A stretch of DNA of 64,000 nt from Deltaproteobacteria bacterium RIFCSPHIGHO2_01_FULL_43_49 (GTDB lineage: Bacteria > UBA10199 > SPLOWO2-01-44-7). The notes under the pieces were generated by a model that saw only the letters and a program-made list of their open reading frames with translations, did not search any database and had not been told where the DNA came from. This document shows positions 10,787-20,476 of this stretch, in pieces. The stretch spans positions 1-64,000 of the forward strand of contig MGRG01000014.1 in the NCBI GenBank assembly GCA_001798075.1. Direction: 5' to 3'. Every line of letters starts with the position of its first letter. Within the stretch, counting starts at the first letter, position 1. The position numbers were made by a program, and so were the translations under genes.

Positions 10787-11434
10787 ATGAAGATTGTCTT
10801 GATTGGGCCGCCAGGAGCTGGTAAAGGCACCCAGGCTGAAAAGTTAGCTGTTCATTGGAAAATTCCCAGGATTACCACTGGAGATTTATTCCGGCAGGCA
10901 GTTTCCGAAAAGACACCACTCGGATTGAAGGTCCAAGGGCTTTTGGAAAAAGGGTCACTCGTTCCCGATGAGATTGTTTTGGGACTGATGGAAGAAAGAA
11001 TGTCAAAGCCGGATTGCAAAACCGGTTTTATTCTCGATGGTTTTCCAAGAACCGTTGGACAGGCAGAAGGTTTAGAAAAGTGGCTGGGTAGGGTTGGATT
11101 GAAACTCGACTCGGTCGTTGCGTTAGAGGTTTCAAAAGAGGAGGCGGTTGGGCGCATTACAGGTCGCAGACAATGCGCTTCTTGTGGCAATACCTACCAC
11201 CTTCATTTTCAACCTCCGAAACAAGAGGGTCGTTGCGATGTTTGTGGTGGCAGCCTTGTTCAACGCAAAGACGACGAAGAAAAAACGGTTCGCCACCGAT
11301 TAGAAGTTTATGATAAAGAGACGGCCCCTTTGTTGGCCTTCTATCAAAAGAAGGGGCTGTTAAAAAAAGTGAACGGTTTGCAAAAACCCAATGCGGTTTT
11401 TGAGGAAATTAAGGCAAGCTCTTTGATAAAGTAA
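10787..11434 (+). CDS. adk: Adenylate kinase
   Basis: IGPPGAGKGTQAEKL...FILDGFPRTVGQAE; zinc-type lid CASCGNTYH...CDVCG. Confidence 0.97.
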   Translation: MKIVLIGPPGAGKGTQAEKLAVHWKIPRITTGDLFRQAVSEKTPLGLKVQGLLEKGSLVPDEIVLGLMEERMSKPDCKTGFILDGFPRTVGQAEGLEKWLGRVGLKLDSVVALEVSKEEAVGRITGRRQCASCGNTYHLHFQPPKQEGRCDVCGGSLVQRKDDEEKTVRHRLEVYDKETAPLLAFYQKKGLLKKVNGLQKPNAVFEEIKASSLIK

Positions 11435-12189
11435 TGATTTATTTGAAATCGCCAGAAGAGATCGAAAAGATGCGACTGGCGAACGCAATCGTTGTCAAGG
11501 TGATGAAAACCTTGAAGCCGATGATCCGCCCCGGTGTTACAACACTGGAGTTAGACACGGTGGCTCAAGATTTGATTTTGCGAGAAGGTGGAAAGCCAGC
11601 CTTCAAGGGATATAGAGGTTATGCGCATGCTCTCTGTGTCTCGGTGAATGAAGAAGTCGTGCACGGTGTGCCGGGAAAAAGGAAGCTTCAAGAAGGAGAC
11701 ATTGTCAGCATTGATTGCGGTGTTCTTTATGAAGGCTTTTACGGCGATCATGCTTGGACTTTCCCAGTGGGAAAAGTTTCGAAGCAGGCCGAAAAGATTT
11801 TGGAAGTTGGTGAGAAGGCCCTTTACTTAGGAATCGAGCAAATGAGAGTTGGTAAACGGCTCTTTGACATTTCGGCGGCAGTTCAAAATTTTGTAGAATC
11901 ACACGGTTTTTCCGTTGTTCGTGATTTTGTGGGGCATGGAATCGGTCGCGAATTGCATGAGGAACCCCAGTTGCCTAATTTTGGAGTGGCGGGAACCGGC
12001 ATGAAACTAAAACCGGGTTTGGTCTTGGCGTTAGAACCGATGGTGAACGAAGGGGCCTTTGAAGTGGAGACGCTCAATGATGGTTGGACAGTGGTCACCA
12101 AGGATCGAAAATTGTCGGTCCATTTTGAACATTCGGTTGCCATTACGGAAGAGGGACCCGATATTTTAAGTCAGGGGAAAAATGGCTAA
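11434..12189 (+). CDS. map: Type I methionine aminopeptidase
   Basis: [18 protein letters not shown]...[12 protein letters not shown]...[18 protein letters not shown]. Confidence 0.97.
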   Translation: MIYLKSPEEIEKMRLANAIVVKVMKTLKPMIRPGVTTLELDTVAQDLILREGGKPAFKGYRGYAHALCVSVNEEVVHGVPGKRKLQEGDIVSIDCGVLYEGFYGDHAWTFPVGKVSKQAEKILEVGEKALYLGIEQMRVGKRLFDISAAVQNFVESHGFSVVRDFVGHGIGRELHEEPQLPNFGVAGTGMKLKPGLVLALEPMVNEGAFEVETLNDGWTVVTKDRKLSVHFEHSVAITEEGPDILSQGKNG

Positions 12190-12400
12190 AGAAGAATTGA
12201 TACAAGTAGAAGGGAAAGTTTTAGAAACATTGCCCAACGCAATGTTTCGGGTGGAGTTGGACAATGGGCACAAAGTATTGGCCCATGTCTCTGGCAAGAT
12301 GCGGATGCATTTCATCCGAATTTTACCAGGGGATCGAGTAACCCTTGAACTTTCCCCCTATGATTTAACGAGGGGTAGAATCACTTTTCGGGTAAAGTAA
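12182..12400 (+). CDS. infA: Translation initiation factor IF-1
   Basis: [33 protein letters not shown]. Confidence 0.97.
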   Translation: MAKEELIQVEGKVLETLPNAMFRVELDNGHKVLAHVSGKMRMHFIRILPGDRVTLELSPYDLTRGRITFRVK

Positions 12401-12404
12401 ATTT

Positions 12405-12518
12405 ATGAAGGTACGTGGATCGGTCAAAAAAATTTGTGAGAAGTGCAAAGTCATCCGACGCAAGGGTGTGGTGCGGGTTATTTGTGAAAATCCGAAGCAC
12501 AAACAGCGTCAAGGATAG
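12405..12518 (+). CDS. rpmJ: 50S ribosomal protein L36 (below ORF-track cutoff)
   Basis: Read from sequence: [37 protein letters not shown]. Confidence 0.97.
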   Translation: MKVRGSVKKICEKCKVIRRKGVVRVICENPKHKQRQG

Positions 12519-12530
12519 GAGTGAATTGTT

Positions 12531-12917
12531 ATGCCTAGAATAGCTGGAGTTGATATTCCGCCGCGCAAACCGATTGTTTATGGGTTGCGCTACATTTTTG
12601 GAATTGGGCTAACGTCTGCCAAACAAATTTTGGCTCAGGCCAAGATCGATGAAATGATGCGTGGTGAAAAACTCTCCGAGACACAAGTGGCTCAGATTCG
12701 AGAGATTATTGATCAGAAATATAAAGTGGAAGGGGATCTGCGCAGAGAAATTAGCACCAACATTAAGCGGTTGAAAGATTTGGGGGCCTATCGAGGTTTA
12801 AGACACATTCGTAATTTGCCGGTGCGGGGTCAAAGGACGCATACAAATGCAAGAACCCGCAAAGGAAGACCACGTATGGCAATTGCTGGTAAAAAACAGG
12901 CTCCAGGACCTAAATAA
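12531..12917 (+). CDS. rpsM: 30S ribosomal protein S13
   Basis: [13 protein letters not shown]...[23 protein letters not shown]. Confidence 0.98.
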   Translation: MPRIAGVDIPPRKPIVYGLRYIFGIGLTSAKQILAQAKIDEMMRGEKLSETQVAQIREIIDQKYKVEGDLRREISTNIKRLKDLGAYRGLRHIRNLPVRGQRTHTNARTRKGRPRMAIAGKKQAPGPK

Positions 12918-12925
12918 GGAGAATT

Positions 12926-13351
12926 ATGGCGGAAGAAAAAGAAAAAACACATCAAACGGCTCCGATTAAACCGGTTAAAAAGGGAAAGAAAAAAGTCAGA
13001 AAACATGTCCCCATTGCAATTGTTCATATCCAATCGAGTTTTAACAACACGATTATAACGGTGACCGATCTTCAAGGGAACACGCTTTCTTGGTCTTCGG
13101 GTGGAGTGAAAGGTTTTAAAGGTTCCAGAAAAGGGACTCCTTTTGCGGCACAGCTTGCTTGTGAAGATGCGGTGCGAAAGGCCATGGATCATGGTGTTAA
13201 ACAAGTGGTTGTCTATGTGAAGGGCCCCGGCGTGGGGAGAGATTCGGCTTTAAGAATTTTACAAAAAACAGGAGTGCGGGTGACCGGTATTCGAGATGTC
13301 ACTCCGATTCCGCATAATGGTTGCCGTCCCCCTAAGAAAAGGCGCGTTTAA
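12926..13351 (+). CDS. rpsK: 30S ribosomal protein S11
   Basis: [27 protein letters not shown]...[16 protein letters not shown]. Confidence 0.98.
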   Translation: MAEEKEKTHQTAPIKPVKKGKKKVRKHVPIAIVHIQSSFNNTIITVTDLQGNTLSWSSGGVKGFKGSRKGTPFAAQLACEDAVRKAMDHGVKQVVVYVKGPGVGRDSALRILQKTGVRVTGIRDVTPIPHNGCRPPKKRRV

Positions 13352-13366
13352 AGTAGAGGAGTTAAA

Positions 13367-13987
13367 ATGTCAGAACTAAGCGTTTGTAGGCAATGTCGTC
13401 GAGAAGGGATCAAACTTTTTCTTAAAGGGGATCGCTGCTTCACCGATAAATGCGGTGTAGAGCGGAGAACTTATGCCCCTGGACAACACGGTCAGGCTTC
13501 TAAAAAGCTTTCTGACTATGGGTTGCAGTTGCGGGAAAAACAGAAGGTCAAGAGAATTTACGGTATCAAAGAGAAACAATTTCGAAAGATTTTTGCGGAG
13601 GCAGAAAGACTCAAAGGGATTACCGGCGACAATTTGTTGCTTCTTTTGGAAAAACGTCTCGACAATGTCATCTATCGCATTGGTTTTGCAAGGTCCCGCG
13701 CTGAGGCCAGAAAATTGGTCAAGCAGGGCCATGTTTTGGTGAATGAAGAGAGGGTCAATATTCCTTCTTATTTGTTAGAACGTGGGGACAAAATTACCAT
13801 TAAAGAAAAGAGTCATAAAGTGCCGGCAATTGTTGAATCGGTAGAAGGAGCAGAAAGAAGAGGATTGCCTGCTTGGCTGAAATTGGAAAAAGAGAAATTT
13901 TTGGGTGAAGTGATGGATTGGCCAACTCGTGAACAATTAACCATGCCGATCCAAGAACAATTGATTGTCGAATTGTACTCGAAATAG
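13367..13987 (+). CDS. rpsD: 30S ribosomal protein S4
   Basis: [31 protein letters not shown]. Confidence 0.98.
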   Translation: MSELSVCRQCRREGIKLFLKGDRCFTDKCGVERRTYAPGQHGQASKKLSDYGLQLREKQKVKRIYGIKEKQFRKIFAEAERLKGITGDNLLLLLEKRLDNVIYRIGFARSRAEARKLVKQGHVLVNEERVNIPSYLLERGDKITIKEKSHKVPAIVESVEGAERRGLPAWLKLEKEKFLGEVMDWPTREQLTMPIQEQLIVELYSK

Positions 13988-14023
13988 CCCGCCGAAAGCT
14001 TCGGCGAGGCAAGGAGGTTTAAA

Positions 14024-15040
14024 ATGTATCGTAACTGGCGCAATGTAATCAGACCGAGGGGATTAGAGTTCGATGAAAAGGAAGTAACGACCACCTACGG
14101 CAAATTCGTTGCCTCTCCGTTGGAGAGGGGCTTCGGTTTGACATTGGGGAATGCCTTAAGGCGTATCCTTTTGTCTTCTCTGCAAGGGGCAGCCATCACA
14201 TCGGTCAAATTTGACGGTGTTTTGCATGAATTCTCAACAATACCTGGTGTTGTGGAAGATGTGACCGATATTTTGCTCAATTTTAAAGAATTGAAACTGA
14301 AACTTCACTCGGGTGACGAAGAAACAATCCGGTTGAATGTGAAAGGTTCCAAAGAGGTGAAGGCTTCTGATCTTGAAGTCCCTTCGCACGTCGAGATTTT
14401 AAATCCTGATTTACACATTGCCACCCTTAATACAGAGGGAAAGCTCAAAGTGGAAATGACCGTTCGTTTGGGCAAAGGATATGTCCCCGCGGAACAAAAC
14501 AAAACTCCGCAAGACTCGATCGGTGTCATTCCAATGGATGCCATTTTTTCACCGATCACGCGCGTGAACTATAATGTTACCAATGCTCGTGTTGGGCAAA
14601 GGACCGATTATGACAGGCTCACGTTGGAGGTTTGGACCAATGGTGCGGTGAAGCCCGATGATGCCTTGGCTTTTGCCGCGAAGATTCTTAAAGAGCAGCT
14701 CCAAATCTTTATTAATTTTGATGAAGTGACCGTGCAAGAAGTTGTTGAAGAGACGAGGGTGGAAGAGAGCCCAAGACTCAATGCCAATCTTTACCGTCGT
14801 GTGGAAGAGTTAGAGTTGTCTGTTCGCTCTGCCAATTGTTTGGCCAATGCCAATATTCAATATATCGGTGAGTTGGTTCAAAAGACGGAGGCCGAAATGT
14901 TGAAAACCAAAAATTTCGGGAGAAAATCATTGAACGAAATTAAAGATATTCTTTCCGAGCTGGGCCTCGGCTTAGGCATGAAGATTGATGGTTTTGATAC
15001 TGGCGAGGCTGAAAAATATCGCCCCAAGGATGTGGAATAG
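14024..15040 (+). CDS. rpoA: DNA-directed RNA polymerase subunit alpha
   Basis: [31 protein letters not shown]-terminal [14 protein letters not shown]. Confidence 0.98.
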   Translation: MYRNWRNVIRPRGLEFDEKEVTTTYGKFVASPLERGFGLTLGNALRRILLSSLQGAAITSVKFDGVLHEFSTIPGVVEDVTDILLNFKELKLKLHSGDEETIRLNVKGSKEVKASDLEVPSHVEILNPDLHIATLNTEGKLKVEMTVRLGKGYVPAEQNKTPQDSIGVIPMDAIFSPITRVNYNVTNARVGQRTDYDRLTLEVWTNGAVKPDDALAFAAKILKEQLQIFINFDEVTVQEVVEETRVEESPRLNANLYRRVEELELSVRSANCLANANIQYIGELVQKTEAEMLKTKNFGRKSLNEIKDILSELGLGLGMKIDGFDTGEAEKYRPKDVE

Positions 15041-15093
15041 GGTCAAGTCCGTCTATGACGGACGCGAAGCAAACTCAAAGAGTTTGCGGAGTA
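15041..15093 (+). repeat. Two-hairpin intergenic repeat, family D copy 2
   Basis: GGTCAAGtccgtctatgacggacGCGAAGCAAActcaaagagTTTGCGGAGTA; compare 2032-2086. Confidence 0.8.
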
Positions 15094-15103
15094 GGATGAA
15101 ACT

Positions 15104-15502
15104 ATGAGACATTTGGTTGACCATCGAAAATTAGGAAGGACAACGCCGCAACGACAAGCCTTGTTGAAAGGCCTGGCGGTCAGTCTGATTCGGCATGGCC
15201 GCATTCAGACAACACTGCCAAAAGCCAAGGAACTCAAAAGGCTCGCCGACAAACTGGTGACTTGGGGGAAGGCAGGGACACTTTCTGCCAGAAGAGCGGC
15301 CAGACGTTTTATCAATGACCGCGATGTACTCACAAAGTTGTTTAAAGAATTGGCACCTCGTTTTGCCAGCCGTAACGGGGGTTATACTCGATTGTTAAAG
15401 TTAAACTTTAGGTATGGAGATCAAGCCCCTTTAGCGTTTGTGGAATACCTCGACAATCCTGTGGTTCCGATAAAAAAGAAGACACCCAAAAAATCGAAGT
15501 AA
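15104..15502 (+). CDS. rplQ: 50S ribosomal protein L17
   Basis: MRHLVDHRKLGRTTPQRQALLKGLAVSLIRHGRIQTT. Confidence 0.97.
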   Translation: MRHLVDHRKLGRTTPQRQALLKGLAVSLIRHGRIQTTLPKAKELKRLADKLVTWGKAGTLSARRAARRFINDRDVLTKLFKELAPRFASRNGGYTRLLKLNFRYGDQAPLAFVEYLDNPVVPIKKKTPKKSK

Positions 15503-15503
15503 G

Positions 15504-16331
15504 ATGAAAAAGTTGTCTTCATTTTTTCTATCTTGCTTCTTGCTTCTCTGCTTCTCTGTTTCTTTAACCGGCTGCGCCAAAGATTTTATCACAGGAAAAA
15601 AGACTTTCAATTTTTATTCAACAGGTTCCGATGTCGAATTAGGGCGCATCGTTATCAAACAACAGCTAAAAGCTTTGGAGGCCCAAAACAAAGCAGTGGA
15701 CCGTGAGGCCGATTCCGAAGAGCTCAAAAGAATTCGAAAGATTGTTAAACGGATCGCGGCGGTCTCTCACATCCCCAGTTTTCCCTACGAAGTGCATCTG
15801 GCTGATTTGGATGTCGTGAATGCCTGGTGTGCCCCCGGTGGTAAAATCATGGTCTACACCGGGCTTTGGCAACCGAGAAAAGGTCTCGTTCAAAAAGGAA
15901 ATGATGATGAAGTGGCCGCTGTCTTGGCACATGAGATTTCGCATGCGACAGCAAGGCATGTCACAGAAATGATCAGCCAGATTTCAACTATCCAAATTGT
16001 GGGAGAAGTTGCTGCCAGTGTGATTGCCGGGGCCGGTGCACCGGAAGGCTCCAATATGTTCCGCGAGATATTTTACGGCGGAGTGAATATTTATATCCCA
16101 AGTTACAGCCGAAAAAACGAATCGGAAGCCGATGCCGTTGGCATCATGTATATGGCGCACGCTGGTTACAATCCGCAGGCGGCTGTCAATTTGTGGGAGC
16201 GTGCTGCCAAAGAGTCGAAGAGCGACAAGACCAGTATTTTTGCCTCTCATCCCTCCAGTGGAGAAAGAGCGGCCGCTCTTAAAAAACTCCTTCCAAAAGC
16301 AATGGAGATTTATAGAGCGACAAAAAAGTAA
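15504..16331 (+). CDS. M48-family metalloprotease, predicted lipoprotein
   Basis: Lipobox LTGC; HEISHATARH zinc motif; NESEADAVG. Confidence 0.93.
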   Translation: MKKLSSFFLSCFLLLCFSVSLTGCAKDFITGKKTFNFYSTGSDVELGRIVIKQQLKALEAQNKAVDREADSEELKRIRKIVKRIAAVSHIPSFPYEVHLADLDVVNAWCAPGGKIMVYTGLWQPRKGLVQKGNDDEVAAVLAHEISHATARHVTEMISQISTIQIVGEVAASVIAGAGAPEGSNMFREIFYGGVNIYIPSYSRKNESEADAVGIMYMAHAGYNPQAAVNLWERAAKESKSDKTSIFASHPSSGERAAALKKLLPKAMEIYRATKK

Positions 16332-16414
16332 TGGGGCCTGTCCCTCCGTGTTTTTGTGGGGGCCCCTAACAAAACCCCACAACAAACACTCCGGGCCACC
16401 CATTACTTTTTCGC
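16316..16414. repeat. GGGTCCTGCCC...GGGCCACCC palindromic element, family B copy 1
   Basis: gcgacaaaaaagtaatggGGCCTGTCCCtccgtgtttttgtgggggcccctaacaaaaccccacaacaaacactcCGGGCCACCCattactttttcgcc; near-identical core at 53926-54019. Confidence 0.85.
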
Positions 16415-16420
16415 CACTGA

Positions 16421-17020
16421 TTATTTAAGGAATTTTTGAAGGGCTTTTTTGCCACCCTTGGGGAGTGAGGTTCCATCTCCAACGAGTAGACTATCAAAAG
16501 AATAGTCGAGGAGTTTTTGGAGGCCAGCCTTGGCTAATTCTTCATCTTGAATAATAGGCTGGGGGAGTAATTTTAACTTTCCTGCGGGGTGTCCAATCAC
16601 ACAATCTCCTATCAACATCACCCCTTTTCCCCAATTGAGATAAAAAGCCGATTCGCCGGGGGATTTGGAGTTTTCGATATGAATCACCTCAAAACCTCCT
16701 TTGAGTGTTTGGCCATCTTTATAAGTATAGTCGACCGGAATTTTGCAATAGTCCTTATCTGCTTCATGAACCCAAATGGGCGAGTTGTATCGTTCCTTGA
16801 AGTTTACCGAATCACGCACATGATCTTTGTTGGTTAGGTAGACTGAAAGAGGTCTTTTTCGATTGTCGATTTCGGTTAAGATCTCTGGGGTTGGGATGGC
16901 TGGATCAATTAGAAAAGCCCCTTCCGGTGTTACAATATAGTACCCATTAAAATTATAGCCCTTTTCCTGTGCGAAGTAATCCCAGGTAAAAATGTTGGGA
17001 ACGATTTCTTTCCAAGCCAT
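16421..17020 (-). CDS. MBL-fold hydrolase-like protein with degenerate metal motif
   Basis: YYIVTPEGAFLIDPAI...LTNKDHVRD...ENSKSPGESAFYL...LIGDCVIG resembles a metallo-beta-lactamase fold. Confidence 0.6.
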   Translation of the reverse strand: MAWKEIVPNIFTWDYFAQEKGYNFNGYYIVTPEGAFLIDPAIPTPEILTEIDNRKRPLSVYLTNKDHVRDSVNFKERYNSPIWVHEADKDYCKIPVDYTYKDGQTLKGGFEVIHIENSKSPGESAFYLNWGKGVMLIGDCVIGHPAGKLKLLPQPIIQDEELAKAGLQKLLDYSFDSLLVGDGTSLPKGGKKALQKFLK

Positions 17021-17114
17021 ATGACACTCGTAGCATGAATAACACCTGTTATCAAGGCCACCTTATCTTTTGACACTGCCACTTAAGTTGGTTATGAAGA
17101 TCACCCCATAAGAT

Positions 17115-17177
17115 GGGGCGGTAGCTCAGCTGGGAGAGCGCGACAATGGCATTGTCGAGGCCAGGGGTTGTCCGACT
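17115..17177 (+). pseudogene. Truncated tRNA-Ala(GGC) duplicate; 3' part replaced
   Basis: Identical to 17270 onward through AGGCCAGGGGTT, then diverges into gtccgactcgcgtcggac; no acceptor 3' strand. Confidence 0.8.
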
Positions 17178-17269
17178 CGCGTCGGACCAATGTAGGGTGA
17201 CAACATAACCACCCACCCCAGTAGGTCTTCAATAATTTTTCTTTGAAATTTTGAATGTGCTGGATTTGT

Positions 17270-17342
17270 GGGGCGGTAGCTCAGCTGGGAGAGCGCGACA
17301 ATGGCATTGTCGAGGCCAGGGGTTCGATCCCCCTCCGCTCCA
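17270..17342 (+). tRNA. tRNA-Ala (anticodon GGC)
   Basis: GGGGCGG-TA-GCTC...GAGC-G-CGACA-ATGGCAT-TGTCG-AGGCC-AGGGG-TTCGATC-CCCCT-CCGCTCC-A; G3-U70 wobble present. Confidence 0.92.
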
Positions 17343-17379
17343 CTGATCTAGCATTTTTTGAGGAGGTGGGTACCCGGTT

Positions 17380-18027
17380 ATGTTGTATCATTCAAATTTT
17401 TGCATTGTCGATCCCCCTCCGCTCCACCAAGTGAAAAAGTTCTTTTTTCTTTGGTTCCCCCTTTTTCTTTTCGTTCTGTGTTGGGGGGTTATGGCTTCCT
17501 CAAAAACATCTCCGGATAAAAAATATGATTTTCTTTATCTTTTCGAAAACCAGACCGTCTATTATCTCGTCGATCTTCGTAGCGGGGCTAAGAAAAAATC
17601 CGTTGTCCTCTATGATGATGTGGAGGGGATAACCGATATCACTTGGTCACCCGATTCCAAATATGTGGCTTTTGCAGTGGTCAATCAAAAAAGGTATCCC
17701 AAAATGGCAAAGCTGTTTATCGTGGATATCTATGCTGGAACACATAAAAAAGTGGATGTGGATTCAAAGATTATGTGTGGTGCCAGCTGCTATTCCTTCA
17801 TTCCATTTTGGTCTCCTGATGGGTCTTACGTTGGGATTATCGAGGGACTCGCTCAAGAAAAACCAGTCATTAGTATTTTTAAACTCGATGGGAGTTCTTT
17901 TAAGAAAATTTCGCTTCCTTCCAATATTATGGGAGAGTCTTTCGTCGCGCCAGAAGTTATTTGGAAAAAGCCGGAATCAATTTCGGTGAAGATCTCTAAG
18001 GGCAAACATTACGAATTTCACCTTTGA
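17380..18027 (+). CDS. TolB/WD40-like beta-propeller protein (exported?)
   Basis: ITWSPDSKYVAFAVVNQ, FWSPDGSYVGIIEG propeller motifs; the annotated start lies upstream of the tRNA fragment, so the true start is uncertain. Confidence 0.6.
   Translation: MLYHSNFCIVDPPPLHQVKKFFFLWFPLFLFVLCWGVMASSKTSPDKKYDFLYLFENQTVYYLVDLRSGAKKKSVVLYDDVEGITDITWSPDSKYVAFAVVNQKRYPKMAKLFIVDIYAGTHKKVDVDSKIMCGASCYSFIPFWSPDGSYVGIIEGLAQEKPVISIFKLDGSSFKKISLPSNIMGESFVAPEVIWKKPESISVKISKGKHYEFHL
17402..17428 (+). pseudogene. tRNA-Ala 3' fragment
   Basis: gcattgtcg + atccccctccgctccacc, the tRNA-Ala 3' half with an internal deletion. Confidence 0.7.
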
Positions 18028-18905
18028 AACTGCATGACGAAGTCGCCAATTTGAATTTCGTCGTTGGGGCTTAAGATGTGTTCGTGAACCTTCTGGCCAT
18101 TGACCATTGTCCCGTTGGAACTATTGAGGTCGACAACAAGATACTCTTCTCCCTGGATTCTGATTTCTGCGTGTTGCCTAGAGACCTTTGCATCTTTGAG
18201 GACGATCTGGTTGTTGTGTGAGCGCCCAATGGAAAGGGTATTGGTGATGTAAAATGTTTTACCGACATTTTCTTGGCCGGCAATAATAGTCACCGCGGGT
18301 TTTGTTTCCAACTGCGGCTTCGTTGCCTCTAGCCATTCTTGTTTATCACCCGCTTCCTTGGCCTCTTCTTCCCATTCATCCACTTCTTCTTCAATGCGCA
18401 ACGGCTTTTCTATTTCTTCTAAAGAGCCAAACAGATCTTCATCTCCTTTGAACAGACCTTCATAGCGCTGAACATTGGTTTGTACTCCTTTTAAAACTTG
18501 TTCGAAACGCCGTATCTTGTCATCTGTTGCTTTCGATTGGTTTTGGAACTCTTCTTTTGAAAATTCCCCCAGTTTTTGGCGAAACTGGAGTTCCTCCAAG
18601 ATTTCTTTGTGATCTTTTAAATTTGCTTGAATTTTATCTCTTGTCTCATAGAGGGTGGCCAGCTCTCTGTCGATATCTTGTTTTTTGGCAAGTAGTTGGT
18701 CCGTCAAAGTTTGTAGCTTTACGGTGTAATCGTTGTGGACTTTTCCATAAACGGAAGGGGAGACTTCAGAGCGCCCCTGTTCAATTTTTGAGAGCCTTTC
18801 CTTGATAATGTGCCGTTCTTCCTTGAGTTTTAGCGCTTCGTCCAGGAGCTTTTGGTTGACCGGAAATTCAACGCTGCTGGCCTGTTTCTCTTTTTCCTGT
18901 GCCAT
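18018..18905 (-). CDS. Coiled-coil protein with C-terminal FHA domain
   Basis: LSIGRSHNNQIVLKDAKVSRQHAEIRIQGEEYLVVDLNSSNGTMVNGQKV. Confidence 0.9.
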   Translation of the reverse strand: MAQEKEKQASSVEFPVNQKLLDEALKLKEERHIIKERLSKIEQGRSEVSPSVYGKVHNDYTVKLQTLTDQLLAKKQDIDRELATLYETRDKIQANLKDHKEILEELQFRQKLGEFSKEEFQNQSKATDDKIRRFEQVLKGVQTNVQRYEGLFKGDEDLFGSLEEIEKPLRIEEEVDEWEEEAKEAGDKQEWLEATKPQLETKPAVTIIAGQENVGKTFYITNTLSIGRSHNNQIVLKDAKVSRQHAEIRIQGEEYLVVDLNSSNGTMVNGQKVHEHILSPNDEIQIGDFVMQFQR

Positions 18906-19076
18906 AGACCCATAAAAATAAGCTCAAAAGGAAGCCCTGTCAACTCAATGATCAATCTGCCCCTTAGCAGTGTGTTGACAAAGTCGCTTCCGGGATGGTT
19001 TTTCGAAAAGACGCGGTTCCCGCCGGGTCGTCCCGGCGGGATCGCTCGGCTCGCTGCACGCCCTTTCCACATCCTA

Positions 19077-19262
19077 ATGGACCCTCTGAAAAATTCGCGT
19101 GAGCGAGCTGTTTGAGAAAAGCCTCTCGGAGCCCTGCCGAACCTTATGGGGGTTATGAAAGTCGGCGGGACGAGAGCGGAGGTGGCATTTTGGGGATCTC
19201 CTCAAAATGACCACCGTCTTTTCGAAAATAGCGAGCGGAAGCGAATTTTTTAGAGGACCCTA
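19077..19262 (+). repeat. Structured repeat family C, copy 1
   Basis: Core gcgtgagcgagctg...cctctcgga...accttatgggggtt...tagcgagcggaagc, enclosed by complementary ggaccctctgaaaaattcgc / gcgaattttttagaggaccc. Confidence 0.85.
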
Positions 19263-19310
19263 AACTCAATCATTGCAAGTGTGAGAGACTTCTTTTATGT
19301 GAAAGTTACT

Positions 19311-20354
19311 ATGACGACTTGGCTTGCGATTTTTGTTGCTGCCGTGGCTTTGGGTGGGTTGTTTTTGGGGCTTTGGTTTTGGTCGCGCAAAAAAGCTCCG
19401 GACACCTCCTTTTTACTTTTGCAGCAGCAGTTGGATGCTATCAGAGACCAGCTCCGCCAGACATTAGAAGGGAATGCTTCGAGGATGGATACGCGATTGG
19501 ATAACGCGGCTAAGGTTTTTATGAATTTAGAAACTCGCATGGTGAAGATCGAAGAGGTTACTCGTCAAGTTTTAGAAGTTGGCAAAGATATCTCGACCCT
19601 CCAACAGATTTTAAAAGCCCCTAAGTTGCGTGGAAATTTCAGTGAACAGCTCTTGTCTGATTTACTTTCCCAAATGATGCCACAGGATAATTTTGAGCTG
19701 CAATATACTTTTAGAAGCGGGGAGCGTGTGGATGCAGTCATCAAAACAGCTCAAGGATTGGTTTCCATCGATGCCAAATTTCCTTTGGAAAATTTTCAGC
19801 GTTTGGTTCTTTGTGACAACGAAGACGAGAAAAAGGCATTACGAAAATCATTTATATCCGATGTCAAGAAACACGTTGACGATATTGCCTCCAAATATAT
19901 TTTGCCGGCGGAAGGCACATTTGAGTTTGCACTTATGTACATTCCCGCTGAAAATGTTTATTATGAAATTATTACGCGTGATTTAGCTTCGGGTGAAAAT
20001 GCATCGATTGTTTATTACGCGATGAAGAAAAAAGTGATTCCCGTCTCACCCAACACTTTCTATGCTTATTTGCAGACGATTTTGTTGGGTTTAAGGGGGA
20101 TGCAGGTCGAAAAAAGAGTCAAAGAAGTTTTAACAGAAATGTCACGGCTCAAAAAAGATCTGGACGGGTTTCGAGGTGATTTTGGAAAGCTGGGTAAACA
20201 CTTAAGCGATGCCTTATCCAGCTTTGAAAAGTCAGATAAGAGATTATCTCGTTTCGAAGGAAGGCTCACCACTCTTGAGATTACACCGCAAGTTGAGGTT
20301 TTAGAAGAGGGGAAGGAATCCCATCCTGAAGCCATTGTAAGTCCCCCTTCTTGA
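19311..20354 (+). CDS. rmuC: DNA recombination protein RmuC
   Basis: LRGNFSEQLLSDLLSQMMP...YTFRSGERVDAVIK...IDAKFPLENFQRL; TM N-terminus; start set at ATG 19311. Confidence 0.92.
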   Translation: MTTWLAIFVAAVALGGLFLGLWFWSRKKAPDTSFLLLQQQLDAIRDQLRQTLEGNASRMDTRLDNAAKVFMNLETRMVKIEEVTRQVLEVGKDISTLQQILKAPKLRGNFSEQLLSDLLSQMMPQDNFELQYTFRSGERVDAVIKTAQGLVSIDAKFPLENFQRLVLCDNEDEKKALRKSFISDVKKHVDDIASKYILPAEGTFEFALMYIPAENVYYEIITRDLASGENASIVYYAMKKKVIPVSPNTFYAYLQTILLGLRGMQVEKRVKEVLTEMSRLKKDLDGFRGDFGKLGKHLSDALSSFEKSDKRLSRFEGRLTTLEITPQVEVLEEGKESHPEAIVSPPS

Positions 20355-20476
20355 GTTTTTCAAAAAGGTTTTCCAAAAGGGCCGCTGAATCTGTATAATT
20401 CCATTATCGAGGAAAGAGAAGGGCACCCATTATACGATGTTGTGATCCTGTTTTTTTTGAAAGGGGGTGTTAGTAG

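Noticed and set aside
449-15100. Many 60-170 aa antisense ORFs across the ribosomal protein genes
   Set aside because: Opposite strand of highly conserved genes, no recognisable domains; expected by chance
16421-17020. Assigning a catalytic metallo-hydrolase function to the MBL-like protein
   Set aside because: The canonical HxHxDH motif is not intact (TNKDHVRD), so only the fold resemblance is claimed
17115-17190. First tRNA-Ala-like copy as a functional tRNA
   Set aside because: Lacks the T-arm 3' strand and the acceptor 3' strand
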